Assembly: GCA_003221075.1 (NCBI GenBank)
Contig: QHUF01000250.1
Location: 1 to 10,703 of the forward strand
Reading direction: 5' to 3'
DNA: 10,703 nt
From: Gemmatimonadota bacterium
GTDB lineage: Bacteria; Gemmatimonadota; Gemmatimonadetes; Gemmatimonadales; GWC2-71-9
The notes beneath the pieces are model-generated. The model was not told the DNA's origin and made no database searches. It was given only the letters and a program-made list of their open reading frames with translations. Shown here in pieces: positions 1-7,230 of the stretch. Both the position numbers and the translations under genes were made by a program. Numbering within the stretch: the first letter of the stretch is position 1; every line of letters begins with the position of its first letter.

Positions 1-253
1 GTACGGTCGTACGGACCGACCGCCCCCCCGTTGCCCCGTCGATCGCGACTTCCGTCATATCGCGCGAGCCCACGATCGCGAAACCGTTCAGAGGCGGCAG
101 CATGATCTCGACGGGATCGGCCGCGCGGGTCTGCGCGCGGATCGTCAACATCAGCTCTTCACCTACGCGGAGATGCGTGCGATCCACGCTGGCCGTCACC
201 TCGGCACCCTGCATGAGGAGCAGCGCGCTGAGCATGGGGAGAATTCCGGTCAC
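1..253 (-). CDS. batD: BatD-type protein, N-terminal part only (runs off the left edge)
   Basis: The first 84 codons of a gene that continues beyond the window. The proposed start is a GTG at 253-251 that overlaps the stop of the upstream VWA-TPR gene as GTGA. Purine-rich GGGAG (268-264) and AAGGA (257-261) lie just before it. An in-frame ATG at 235-233 is an alternative start with a poorer ribosome-binding site. The protein opens with a short hydrophobic segment (about residues 4-14, ILPMLSALLLM), read as a signal peptide. A beta-rich segment follows with the typical BatD opening, 'ASVDRTHLRVGEELMLTI', in which a VGE turn precedes alternating hydrophobics. In the family, BatD is an exported or membrane-anchored multi-beta-domain protein encoded with the BatA/BatB VWA proteins. 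Position and sequence agree, but only the N-terminus is visible. The coding strand carries a run of seven G (complement of 23-29), a possible slippage or sequencing-error spot. Confidence 0.8.
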   Translation of the reverse strand, partial: MTGILPMLSALLLMQGAEVTASVDRTHLRVGEELMLTIRAQTRAADPVEIMLPPLNGFAIVGSRDMTEVAIDGATGGRSVRTTV

Positions 254-1896
254 CAGTCCTTCACTCCCGCCGGCGCGGCGCGGCGGGTGCGACCGGTGCG
301 ATCGCGACGCGTCCGCAACTCCTCCTGGCCGATCGAGCGCAATACCTGATCGGCCTGCGACTGGCTCATGCCTCCGCCGCCGCTGGGCGGCGGCGGCGGC
401 TGTGGTTGCTGGCTGCCCCCACCGCTCTGCGGTGGGGGAGGTGGTGGATTCGGTTTGTTCGCCTGTCCGCCGCTCCCACGACGTTGGCGGTTGACCAACT
501 CGAGATTCCACTTCGCGTGTCCGTCATGCGGCTTCAGCAGCAGAGCCTCGCGATACGCGCGTGCAGCATCGGCGAGATGCGCTTCGCGGCTGGCCGTGTC
601 CGCCTTCGCTTGGAGGAGCGCGAGCAGGCCCATGTTGTAGAGCGCGCGAAACCGCAGCTCGGGATCGAGCGAGGTCGAGGCGTGCGCCAGCGTCGAGCGC
701 GCCAGCGCCGGATCACCGGCAGCGAGTGCCGCGGTCCCCGTGTTGTACCAGGCCGTGTCGTCGTCCTCATGCGTCTTGAGCTCCGTGAGATAGGCGGTTG
801 CGGCCGCGCGCACGTCGCCCTTGTCCCACGCCTTCTCGGCAGGAGAGCGAGGCCGCTGCGACTGCGCCGCGGCGGGAGCCGTGAGACAGAGCAGGATGCC
901 GATGAGCGCCGCGGTGCGACGAGTGAACGTTTGCGCCGCCAGCACGAGCCCCGCGAGCAACAACGGAATCCAGGCGCGGGGCCGTCCCCGTTGCGTGCGG
1001 CTCTCCGTCGCCATCGCGCGCTTGTACGACGCCACGAGATCGCGGACGGCGCCGGCCTGGTCGGGCAGCTCCGCCGCGACAATCGTCCCCTGCGCGGCGT
1101 CGGCGATGGCACCGAGCACCTCTTCACGGCGGCTGGTCAGGATCGGAGTGCCCGACGCATCCTGCTGCCAGGACACCAGCGTGCCGCGATCGTCGCGCAC
1201 CGGAATCTTGGTGGGCTGGCGTCCTCCCTCCGCCACCAGGATGAGGTGAATGCCGAGTCCCGACAGGCGACGTGCTTCTTGCAGCGCCTGCTCGAGGGAG
1301 TCGTGGGCTTCGCCGTCGGTGAACATGACGAGCACGCGATCGGCGATCTCCGGGCTGGCATGCAGCAGGTCGATTCCCTGCGCCAGCGCGGGCGCCAGCG
1401 ACGTCCCGCCTTCCGACGCAACGTCCGGATCGAGCGCGTCGAGATACAGGGTGAGAGCCGAACCATCCACCGATAGGGGGGACAGGATGTAGCTCGTGCC
1501 CGCGAATGCCGAGAGGCCCAGACGATCCCCGTCGAGGTCCTGCACGAGGCGCCGGGCTTCGCGCAACGCCCTGCCCAGGCGGCTCGGCTTGGCATCCTCG
1601 GCCAGCATCGAGCGCGAGATGTCGATGGCGATGACGAGGTTGAGCCCCCGCGTTTCGGTGACGATCCGCTCCTCGCCCCAGCGCGGCCCCGAGAGCGCGA
1701 CGGCCGCAAGCCCCGCGGCGAGCCCCAATGCCGGAGCCCCGAGCTTCCCGGCCGTCCGCGCGATGCGGGCGGTGCTGTCCGACCATGCGGCCGCTCGCCG
1801 GACGCGCACGCGTCGCGCCCACGCGGCCGCCGCCCACACCGCGCCGGCGACGAGTGGGGCGAGGATAATGACGATCGGCGCGTCGAACGTGATCAT
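250..1896 (-). CDS. batB: BatB-BatC fusion: membrane VWA domain plus TPR domain
   Basis: A 548-aa inner-membrane protein of the aerotolerance (Bat) cluster. Visible order: a hydrophobic N-terminal segment (about 6-26), a second one (52-69), a von Willebrand A domain (about 85-290), two hydrophobic segments (311-322 and 328-345), TPR-like helices (about 351-470), then a low-complexity Pro/Gly linker (482-510) and a basic tail. The MIDAS metal site is complete: D92-x-S94-x-S96, T165 and D194 (in FTDGE). The TPR part has paired helices such as 'AWYNTGTAALAAGDPALARS' and 'RAYREALLLKPHDGHAKWNL'. In some bacteria BatB (VWA) and BatC (TPR) are separate genes; one-piece VWA-TPR proteins are also common in Bat-type clusters, so this is a known architecture. 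The ATG overlaps the BatA stop as ATGA with no clear ribosome-binding site, so translation probably re-initiates after BatA. The exact substrate or partner cannot be read from the sequence. Confidence 0.9.
   Translation of the reverse strand: MITFDAPIVIILAPLVAGAVWAAAAWARRVRVRRAAAWSDSTARIARTAGKLGAPALGLAAGLAAVALSGPRWGEERIVTETRGLNLVIAIDISRSMLAEDAKPSRLGRALREARRLVQDLDGDRLGLSAFAGTSYILSPLSVDGSALTLYLDALDPDVASEGGTSLAPALAQGIDLLHASPEIADRVLVMFTDGEAHDSLEQALQEARRLSGLGIHLILVAEGGRQPTKIPVRDDRGTLVSWQQDASGTPILTSRREEVLGAIADAAQGTIVAAELPDQAGAVRDLVASYKRAMATESRTQRGRPRAWIPLLLAGLVLAAQTFTRRTAALIGILLCLTAPAAAQSQRPRSPAEKAWDKGDVRAAATAYLTELKTHEDDDTAWYNTGTAALAAGDPALARSTLAHASTSLDPELRFRALYNMGLLALLQAKADTASREAHLADAARAYREALLLKPHDGHAKWNLELVNRQRRGSGGQANKPNPPPPPPQSGGGSQQPQPPPPPSGGGGMSQSQADQVLRSIGQEELRTRRDRTGRTRRAAPAGVKDW
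374..396. repeat. Perfect inverted repeat (10-bp arms, 3-nt loop) inside batB-C
   Basis: The arms are CCGCCGCCGC (374-383) and GCGGCGGCGG (387-396) with loop TGG. It lies in the coding sequence for the second Pro-run/Gly-run of the C-terminal linker. It would form a strong hairpin in the mRNA as well as the DNA. It is partly a by-product of Pro codons (CCN) facing Gly codons (GGN). Confidence 0.75.
416..438. repeat. Second perfect inverted repeat (10-bp arms, 3-nt loop) inside batB-C
   Basis: The arms are CCCCCACCGC (416-425) and GCGGTGGGGG (429-438) with loop TCT. It has the same geometry as the hairpin at 374-396 and sits 19 bp from it. It encodes the first Pro-run followed by QSGGG. The A/T positions within the arms are also matched, so the pairing is not just a run of C against a run of G. 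Confidence 0.75.
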
Positions 1897-2873
1897 GGCA
1901 CGCGCACCGCGAATGTGCCCGCGAGGACCAGCTCGAGCGCGAGCGCGAGCAACCCGATACCCAGCGGCACGCGGTACGCCTCTTCGAAGCGATGGTAAAC
2001 GAGATGCTGCACGGGGGTCTTCTCGAGCCGATTGATCTCCGCAAAGATGTTCGACAGCGAGGCGGCGTCCGTCGCGCGGAAGTACCGGCCGCCCGTCGTG
2101 TGGGCGATCTCGCCGAGCAGCTGCTCGTCGATCTTCACCGGCATCGTCTCGTAGCGCAGGCCCAGCGGGCCCTGCCCCGTCGGGACCGGTGCCTCACCCT
2201 GGGTCCCGACGCCGATCGTATAAATCTTGATCCCGAACGCCGCCGCGGCCTGTGCCGCGGTACGCGGATCCACGGTCCCCTTGTTGTTCTCACCATCGGT
2301 GAGCAACACGACGACCTTGCTCTTGCCGGGAGTGCGGCGCAGGCGGTTCGCGCTGGTGGCGATTGCGGTTCCGATTGCCGTCCCGTCTTCGAGGATACCC
2401 ACGCGCAGCTGCCGGATGGCTTCCTCGAGCACTTCGTAGTCCGTGGTGATCGGCACCTGCGTCAGCGCCTGTCCCGCGAATGCGACGAGCCCGATGCGAT
2501 CGGAGGCGCGCGCGCGGACGAATTCGGTCGCGGTGCGGCGCGCGACGTCGAGCCGGTTGGCGGGCGAGAAGTCTTCGGCCAGCATGCTGCTGGAGATATC
2601 CATGGCCAGAACGATCGAGATTCCTTCGCTGCGCAGCTCGGCGCGCGCCGATCCGACACGCGGCCCGGCGGCGGCGATGATCCAGGCAGCCAGGCACAGT
2701 GACCGCAGCGACACCGGCAGCCGCGCGATCCACAGGCGTTCCACCGGGCCCATCGCGGGTCGGACGTCGCTCATCGGCGCGCCGGCGAGACGCGCGAGAC
2801 GCTGCCGGCGCCACCACCACCACAACGGCAACGCGAGCAGCAGCACGAGCAGGAGCGGACGCGCGAATGTCAT
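1893..2873 (-). CDS. batA: BatA: membrane-anchored von Willebrand A domain protein
   Basis: A 326-aa BatA-type protein. It has an N-terminal membrane helix (about 5-21, ending in a WWWWRRQR boundary), a second hydrophobic segment (about 55-70), a VWA domain (about 82-290) and a C-terminal membrane helix (about 303-320). The MIDAS site is intact: D92-x-S94-x-S96, T165 and D193 in TDGENNKG. The segment FAGQALTQVPITTDY is typical of BatA. The ATG at 2873 is chosen because it overlaps the upstream stop as ATGA and follows a GGAGG at spacing 6. A much longer open frame extends upstream to 3659, but that part is Arg-rich, low-complexity and antiparallel in character to the real gene in another frame. 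BatA is expected to sit in the inner membrane with its VWA domain available to MoxR-type ATPase action. It is followed directly by the BatB-C gene, and the equivalent residue numbers of the two MIDAS sites indicate paralogy. Confidence 0.92.
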   Translation of the reverse strand: MTFARPLLLVLLLALPLWWWWRRQRLARLAGAPMSDVRPAMGPVERLWIARLPVSLRSLCLAAWIIAAAGPRVGSARAELRSEGISIVLAMDISSSMLAEDFSPANRLDVARRTATEFVRARASDRIGLVAFAGQALTQVPITTDYEVLEEAIRQLRVGILEDGTAIGTAIATSANRLRRTPGKSKVVVLLTDGENNKGTVDPRTAAQAAAAFGIKIYTIGVGTQGEAPVPTGQGPLGLRYETMPVKIDEQLLGEIAHTTGGRYFRATDAASLSNIFAEINRLEKTPVQHLVYHRFEEAYRVPLGIGLLALALELVLAGTFAVRVP

Positions 2874-3700
2874 CGCCGTCCTCCGTTGGCGCTCAACTCG
2901 CGCGCGAGCGCGCGGGCCCGCGCGGCGAGCGGCGCGACCTCCACACCGTGCGCCGTCGCAAACGCCACCTGATCCAGGCCGAGCAGCAGCTCGCGGAGGT
3001 CCCGCAGCGGCGCATCGGGCCGCGCGCGTGCGACGGCGGCCAGACACTCCTCCGTGCTGAGTCCCTCGTGGGCATCGGGGATCGCATGTGACAGCGCGCG
3101 ACGCAGCCTCTGCGCGGCGCGTGCGGCGACCGCCTTCGGCTCGCCGGCCGTCAGCCAGCGCGCATCCGAAACCTCGGCGTCGACCGCCAGAGTTTGACCG
3201 GCGAGGGCGCTCCGGGGTCCGCGCCGTCTCCACAAGATGAGCAGTAGCAACGTCCCGGCGGCCAGCAACACGGCGGCAATTGGCGGAAACGGACTGGACC
3301 GATCGAGACGCAGCGGGCCGAGTGCCGGCTGCGGTGCCGGCGCACGCACACTGTCCGGGATGACGCTGGCCACGTGAAGCGTGGCGGTGCCGCCGGACAG
3401 CGAGTCCGCCGTGCCGTCGGGACCGAGGCGCCACAGCGGCGGCATGTCCAACGAGATCTCGCCAGGCGTCCACGCGACGACGGCGTAGCGCACGACCCAC
3501 GCACCAGAGGCCGGCACCACGATCGCGTCGCCGAGTGGCTCGGCCTCCGTCGCCGACGCGAGGTTGCCCGCGCGGACCCGCCAGCCCGGTGGCACCGAAA
3601 CGGTCCGCTCGAGCCGGATCGTGTCGCCGACGGTCGGCTGACTTGGTGTGGCCACCCACCCGTTCGCCTGGAGGACGAGCATCACGACAGGGACGATCAT
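2870..3700 (-). CDS. BatD-like single-pass membrane protein of the MoxR-Bat cluster, function unknown
   Basis: A 276-aa protein not assigned to a named family. The start ATG at 3700 overlaps the DUF58 stop as ATGA, and the stop overlaps the batA start in the same way. It begins with a short hydrophobic stretch (2-11, possible signal or anchor). A beta-rich region of about 120 residues follows with 'TVGDTIRLERTVSVPPGW', which resembles the opening of BatD-type domains. After a Pro-rich spacer there is one clear membrane helix (about 140-157, ending LLLLILWRRRG). The C-terminal half (about 175-276) is Ala/Arg/Leu-rich and helical. The inferred topology is an exported beta domain with a cytoplasmic helical domain. 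In proteobacterial clusters this slot between DUF58 and the first VWA gene is often filled by a DUF4381 protein, so it may be a positional counterpart. It could equally be a shortened BatD paralogue. Family assignment is uncertain; that it is a real gene is well supported by its packing. Confidence 0.75.
   Translation of the reverse strand: MIVPVVMLVLQANGWVATPSQPTVGDTIRLERTVSVPPGWRVRAGNLASATEAEPLGDAIVVPASGAWVVRYAVVAWTPGEISLDMPPLWRLGPDGTADSLSGGTATLHVASVIPDSVRAPAPQPALGPLRLDRSSPFPPIAAVLLAAGTLLLLILWRRRGPRSALAGQTLAVDAEVSDARWLTAGEPKAVAARAAQRLRRALSHAIPDAHEGLSTEECLAAVARARPDAPLRDLRELLLGLDQVAFATAHGVEVAPLAARARALARELSANGGRR
2880..2884 (-). promoter_or_regulatory. Shine-Dalgarno site of batA
   Basis: Minus-strand GGAGG with 6 nt to the ATG at 2873. 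It is the clearest ribosome-binding site in the operon. It lies within the last codons of the upstream gene and decides the batA start over the longer open frame. Confidence 0.75.
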
Positions 3701-4644
3701 CGGCTGAGCCGTCGGGCTCGCTCGGCGAACGCGCGCCGGAGGGGGACGCCGTAGGGCACTGTCGTCAGGAGCGCGACGCGGTCCACGCCGGCCTGCACGA
3801 GTTTGCGGCTGCGCTCTTGCTGCATCTTTTCTGCCGCAACACGGATGCGGGTGCGCGTGCGCGCGTGGCTCGTATCCACGAGCAAGCGCTGCCCCGTCTC
3901 CGCGTCCTCGAGCTCCACCCATCCCGCGTCGGGGAGATCGTACTCCCGCGGATCGTCGATCGTGATCGCCACGACTTCGTGGCGCGCGGCGAGTTGCGTG
4001 AGCGGGTCCTCCCAGTCTGCGGCCCTGAAGTCCGAGAGGACGACGATGATGGCGCGGTGTCGCAGCAACTTCGCCGCATAGCTCAGCGCGCCGCCGAGGT
4101 TCGTGCCCCGGCCGCGGGGCGCGAACGCGACGAGGTCGCGGATGACGCGCAGGGCGTGGCCGCGGCCCTTGGCCGGTCGCACCACGTATTCCGGCGCGTC
4201 GGCGAAGAGCAGCGCACCGACGCGGTCGTTGTGTCGCGCGGCGGCGAGCGCCAACACGGCGGCGACCTCCACCGCCAGCCCTGCTTTGGTGTACGGGCGG
4301 CCGAAGTGCAGCGAACCGGACTGGTCCACGATGAGCAGGAGGGTGAGCTCGCGCTCTTCCATGAACGTCTTGACGAAGGGATGGCCCATGCGCGCCGAGA
4401 CATTCCAGTCGATCGCCCGGAAGTCATCGCCGTGCTGATAGGCGCGGACTTCCGCGAACTCGATGCCTTGGCCGCGGAAGACGGAGCGGTATTCGCCGGA
4501 GAACAGGGTGCTGACGAGGTTCCGAGTCCGTAGCTCGATCCCCTTCACCTGCTTGAGCAGGTCCGCGGTCACCGCCCGTCGGCGCGGCTTGACCGGGGAC
4601 CTCACCTCCTTGCGGCGCTCTGGTCCTTCGTACTTCAATGTCAC
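3697..4644 (-). CDS. DUF58 domain protein (VWA-like), MoxR partner
   Basis: A 315-aa DUF58 protein. The hallmark block is clear: 'GEYRSVFRGQGIEFAEVR' (50-67), then HGDDFRAIDWNVSAR (71-85). A VWA-like fold follows with a MIDAS-type D107-x-S109-x-S111 (VDQSGSL), T181 and D205 (LSDF). No membrane segment is visible, so it is probably cytoplasmic or peripheral; many DUF58 proteins carry N-terminal membrane helices, which are absent here. The start is a GTG at 4644 overlapping the MoxR stop as GTGA. No good ribosome-binding site precedes it, in keeping with coupled re-initiation. A perfect SD-like AAGGAGGTGA lies inside the gene near codons 12-15, but no usable start follows at normal distance. 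In the family, DUF58 genes nearly always follow moxR, as here. The biochemical role is not known. Confidence 0.92.
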   Translation of the reverse strand: MTLKYEGPERRKEVRSPVKPRRRAVTADLLKQVKGIELRTRNLVSTLFSGEYRSVFRGQGIEFAEVRAYQHGDDFRAIDWNVSARMGHPFVKTFMEERELTLLLIVDQSGSLHFGRPYTKAGLAVEVAAVLALAAARHNDRVGALLFADAPEYVVRPAKGRGHALRVIRDLVAFAPRGRGTNLGGALSYAAKLLRHRAIIVVLSDFRAADWEDPLTQLAARHEVVAITIDDPREYDLPDAGWVELEDAETGQRLLVDTSHARTRTRIRVAAEKMQQERSRKLVQAGVDRVALLTTVPYGVPLRRAFAERARRLSR

Positions 4645-5615
4645 GGCACGCCGACCGCCTCGAGGATCTTCGTGATCACCTGGTCGGTGTCCATGTCCTC
4701 CGCCTCGGCTTCGAACGTGAGCAGGATGCGATGACGGAGTACGTCGAAGGCCATCGCCTTGACGTCCTCCGGCACGACGAAGGCCCGGCCCCGCAGGTAC
4801 GCGTGTGCGCGCGCGGCCTGCGCCAGGTAGATCGATGCGCGCGGCGAGGCGCCGAACGCGATCAGCGGCTTGAGCTCCGGCAACCCGATCGTCTGCGGCT
4901 CACGCGTCGCGCGGACCGCATCGACGATGTAATCGACGACTTTCTGATCCATGAACAGCTCGGCGATCGCGCTGCGCGCGGCCAGGATGTCGTCCGCTTC
5001 GGCGATGCGCTGGACCTCGATCGGCCGGCCTCCCGCCATGCGCCCCACGATTTCCTTCTCCGCGTCGCGCGTCGGGTAGCCGACCCGCACCTTGAGCATG
5101 AAGCGATCGAGCTGCGCTTCGGGCAGCGGATAGGTCCCTTCGTGCTCGATCGGGTTTTGCGTCGCGAGCACGAGAAACGGCTCGCCCAGGAAGAACGTCT
5201 CGCCGCCGATCGTCACCTGCTTTTCCTGCATCGCCTCGAGCAGCGCCGACTGGACTTTGGCGGGCGCGCGATTGATTTCGTCGGCGAGGACGAGGTTCGC
5301 GAACAGCGGACCCTTTTTGGGATAGAACTCCTGCGAGCGCTGATCGAAGACCATCGTGCCGATCACGTCGGCCGGCAGCAGGTCGGGCGTGAACTGGATG
5401 CGCGAGAAGGTGATTTTGAGACATTCCGCGACCGTTTTCACCGCGAGCGTCTTGGCGAGCCCGGGCACGCCTTCGAGCAGCACATGGCCACCGGTCAACA
5501 GACCGATCAGCAGCCGCTCCACCATGACCTCCTGGCCGACGACGCGCTTCGCCACTTCGCGCGTGATGCTTTGCGTCAGCACCGCGTCGTTCGTCTTTGC
5601 CGTGCGTGTCGTCAT
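4641..5615 (-). CDS. moxR: MoxR-family AAA+ ATPase
   Basis: A 324-aa MoxR-type AAA+ ATPase, full length for the family. Walker A is GVPGLAKT (49-56), with the MoxR-typical L-A before the lysine. Walker B is LVLADEINRAP (108-118). Sensor 1 is ATQNP (151-155), followed by 'EGTYPLPEAQLDRFM' (159-172). Sensor 2 is GASPRA (255-260). Residues after about 245 form the small helical lid domain. MoxR proteins are ATP-driven chaperone-like or remodelling enzymes that work with VWA-domain partners; here DUF58, BatA and BatB-C are encoded immediately downstream. The ATG overlaps the stop of the HEAT-repeat gene as ATGA. No membrane segment is present, so a cytoplasmic location is expected. Confidence 0.95.
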   Translation of the reverse strand: MTTRTAKTNDAVLTQSITREVAKRVVGQEVMVERLLIGLLTGGHVLLEGVPGLAKTLAVKTVAECLKITFSRIQFTPDLLPADVIGTMVFDQRSQEFYPKKGPLFANLVLADEINRAPAKVQSALLEAMQEKQVTIGGETFFLGEPFLVLATQNPIEHEGTYPLPEAQLDRFMLKVRVGYPTRDAEKEIVGRMAGGRPIEVQRIAEADDILAARSAIAELFMDQKVVDYIVDAVRATREPQTIGLPELKPLIAFGASPRASIYLAQAARAHAYLRGRAFVVPEDVKAMAFDVLRHRILLTFEAEAEDMDTDQVITKILEAVGVP

Positions 5616-7228
5616 CTCAGAGACGCTTCCGCTGCCCGCTTCACGGTGGGCTCCTTATCTCGTGCGTAGAGTTCCAGCAACGCCTTCGCTTCTACTCGAT
5701 CGAGCCGCGCCAACCCTTCGATCGCCGCCGCACGCACGAACGGCGTGCGGCGCGGCTTTCCACCAGGCTCGGCGAATTTCGCCAGTATTTCCAGGGCTTC
5801 CTTGGCCCCGAGCTGGCCGATCGCTTTCAGCAACGCAGCCAATACCCCTTCGTCTTTTTCCTGCTCCAGCCGCCGTGCCAAAACCGTGGTCGCCCCCACA
5901 TCGCCCGCCGCCGCGACCGCACGCGCGGCCGCGCTGCGCACCAGCACCGACTCGTCCTTGAGCGCCGGCATCGCCGGCCGCGAGATCTCGCGCCCCCCGA
6001 GCTCGGCGAGCCCGAGCAGCGCCGCTTCACGCACGCGCTCATCACCGTGGTGTGTCAAAGTAATGAGCGACTGGGCAACCTGCGGGCTGCCGGTCAGCCC
6101 GAGAAACTCTGCGGCGGCAGCAACCACTTCGGGGACCTTGCTCTCGATCCGGCTCTGCAGCAGCTCGACCGTGCGCTCACCCGCCGCTCGCATCGCCGCG
6201 CGATACGCTTCGCGCCGCTCCGCGGCCGCGTGCAGATACGCGTCGACCACCAAACCCCCGGACACCGCCCCCAGGGCACCGACCGCGTGCACGAGATGGG
6301 CGCGCTCGGCCGGCGGCACCCGCGCTTCTCCCAGGCGCGCCACCATACGCTCCACAATAGCCTCGTCCGCAAGCGCCCCCGCCACTTCACCGATCGCCTC
6401 CTGGATCTCGGGATCCTGGATCTTGCCGAGCGAGCGATCGAGGCCGGCGACCACCTCGGCGACCGCGCCAATATCGCGCAACGCGATCACGTGCGGTGTG
6501 AGCTGCCGCAACTTTTCGATGCTCGCACGCTGTTCTTCCGGTCCCGCTGCGGCCAGCAATGTCGTGACCGCGCGCCGTGCTTCGACATCGGCCGGCAGCA
6601 CATCCGGCCGGAACACGCCACTCGCGCGACTGGGATTCACCGTTGCGGTTGGGCTCCACGCTACTGGTCCCGGTCCGGGAGGCGGGGGCAGCGGCGGCGC
6701 TGCAGGCGCTTCAGCGACATCGGGCGGCGGCGAAGCGGCGGCGGAGGGCGACGCGGGCGCGATGACGGGCGGCGGTACTGCGGCCGCGGGTGCCGGTGGA
6801 GCCTCATCGAGCGCGCGCGCCGCCGTCAGGCGCTGAGTGGCGCGGCGGCCCAGGTGCACCGTGATGCGTCCGAGGACGGCATCATCGGGCGCGACGTTCC
6901 CCACCGCGACGCCGAACAGACCGAGCCAATGCTCGGCGGTGACGCCGGGATTTACTTGAATCGCGCGGATGCCGCGTGCGAACAGCAGTCCGGCGAGCTC
7001 GGCGACTTGCGTGTTGCGCGGTAGCAGATGCTGGCCATGCCAGATTAGGCCAGTCGCGCCGACCTTCCACTCCACCGATCCCAGCCCGGCGAGTGCCGGC
7101 AGCGACGCGGTGATGTGGCGCATCGCTTCGAGCACCGCCGGATGGGACGGCGGATAGAGACGCGTCAGCCGGAATGTCGTGCCGATCGCGCCCAGCGCAC
7201 GGTCCACTGCTCCAGTGTCGATCGCCAT
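5612..7228 (-). CDS. HEAT-repeat protein with an N-terminal LYPPSHPAV domain
   Basis: A 538-aa protein of unknown function. The start ATG at 7228 lies 2 nt after the stop of the pseudouridine synthase; a longer open frame upstream overlaps that gene and is not favoured. It has three parts. Residues 1-135 form a small domain containing 'TRLYPPSHPAVLEAMRHI' (22-39), a motif I associate with the N-terminal region of several bacterial HEAT/HD-type proteins; no catalytic signature is seen. Residues 141-190 are a Pro/Ala linker with a PLPPPPGPGP run. Residues from about 210 to 538 are repeated helical pairs of HEAT/PBS-lyase-like type, such as 'DERVREAALLGLAELGG', 'ESVLVRSAAARAVAAAGD' and 'TPFVRAAAIEGLARLD'. 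HEAT arrays are protein-protein scaffolds. Its ATGA overlap with moxR suggests matched production with the MoxR-Bat proteins, so it could be an adaptor, but this is inference. No signal peptide or membrane helix is visible. Confidence 0.85.
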   Translation of the reverse strand: MAIDTGAVDRALGAIGTTFRLTRLYPPSHPAVLEAMRHITASLPALAGLGSVEWKVGATGLIWHGQHLLPRNTQVAELAGLLFARGIRAIQVNPGVTAEHWLGLFGVAVGNVAPDDAVLGRITVHLGRRATQRLTAARALDEAPPAPAAAVPPPVIAPASPSAAASPPPDVAEAPAAPPLPPPPGPGPVAWSPTATVNPSRASGVFRPDVLPADVEARRAVTTLLAAAGPEEQRASIEKLRQLTPHVIALRDIGAVAEVVAGLDRSLGKIQDPEIQEAIGEVAGALADEAIVERMVARLGEARVPPAERAHLVHAVGALGAVSGGLVVDAYLHAAAERREAYRAAMRAAGERTVELLQSRIESKVPEVVAAAAEFLGLTGSPQVAQSLITLTHHGDERVREAALLGLAELGGREISRPAMPALKDESVLVRSAAARAVAAAGDVGATTVLARRLEQEKDEGVLAALLKAIGQLGAKEALEILAKFAEPGGKPRRTPFVRAAAIEGLARLDRVEAKALLELYARDKEPTVKRAAEASLR

Positions 7229-7230
7229 GG

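Noticed and set aside
406..1476. Long plus-strand open frame (356 codons) opposite batB-C
   Set aside because: Arg-rich shadow of the VWA-TPR gene with no signal peptide or motif.
2874..3659. N-terminal extension of batA in its own frame
   Set aside because: The extension is Arg/Ala/Gly-rich, overlaps the 276-aa gene entirely, and batA has a good ribosome-binding site and ATGA start at 2873.
4638..5669. Long plus-strand open frame (343 codons) opposite moxR
   Set aside because: MoxR on the minus strand has every AAA+ motif; the antisense product is His/Arg/Asp-rich low-complexity sequence.
5597..7024. Long plus-strand open frame (475 codons) opposite the HEAT-repeat gene
   Set aside because: Arg/Ala/Gly-rich with no recognisable domain; antisense shadow produced by strong GC codon bias. 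The minus-strand HEAT protein explains the region.
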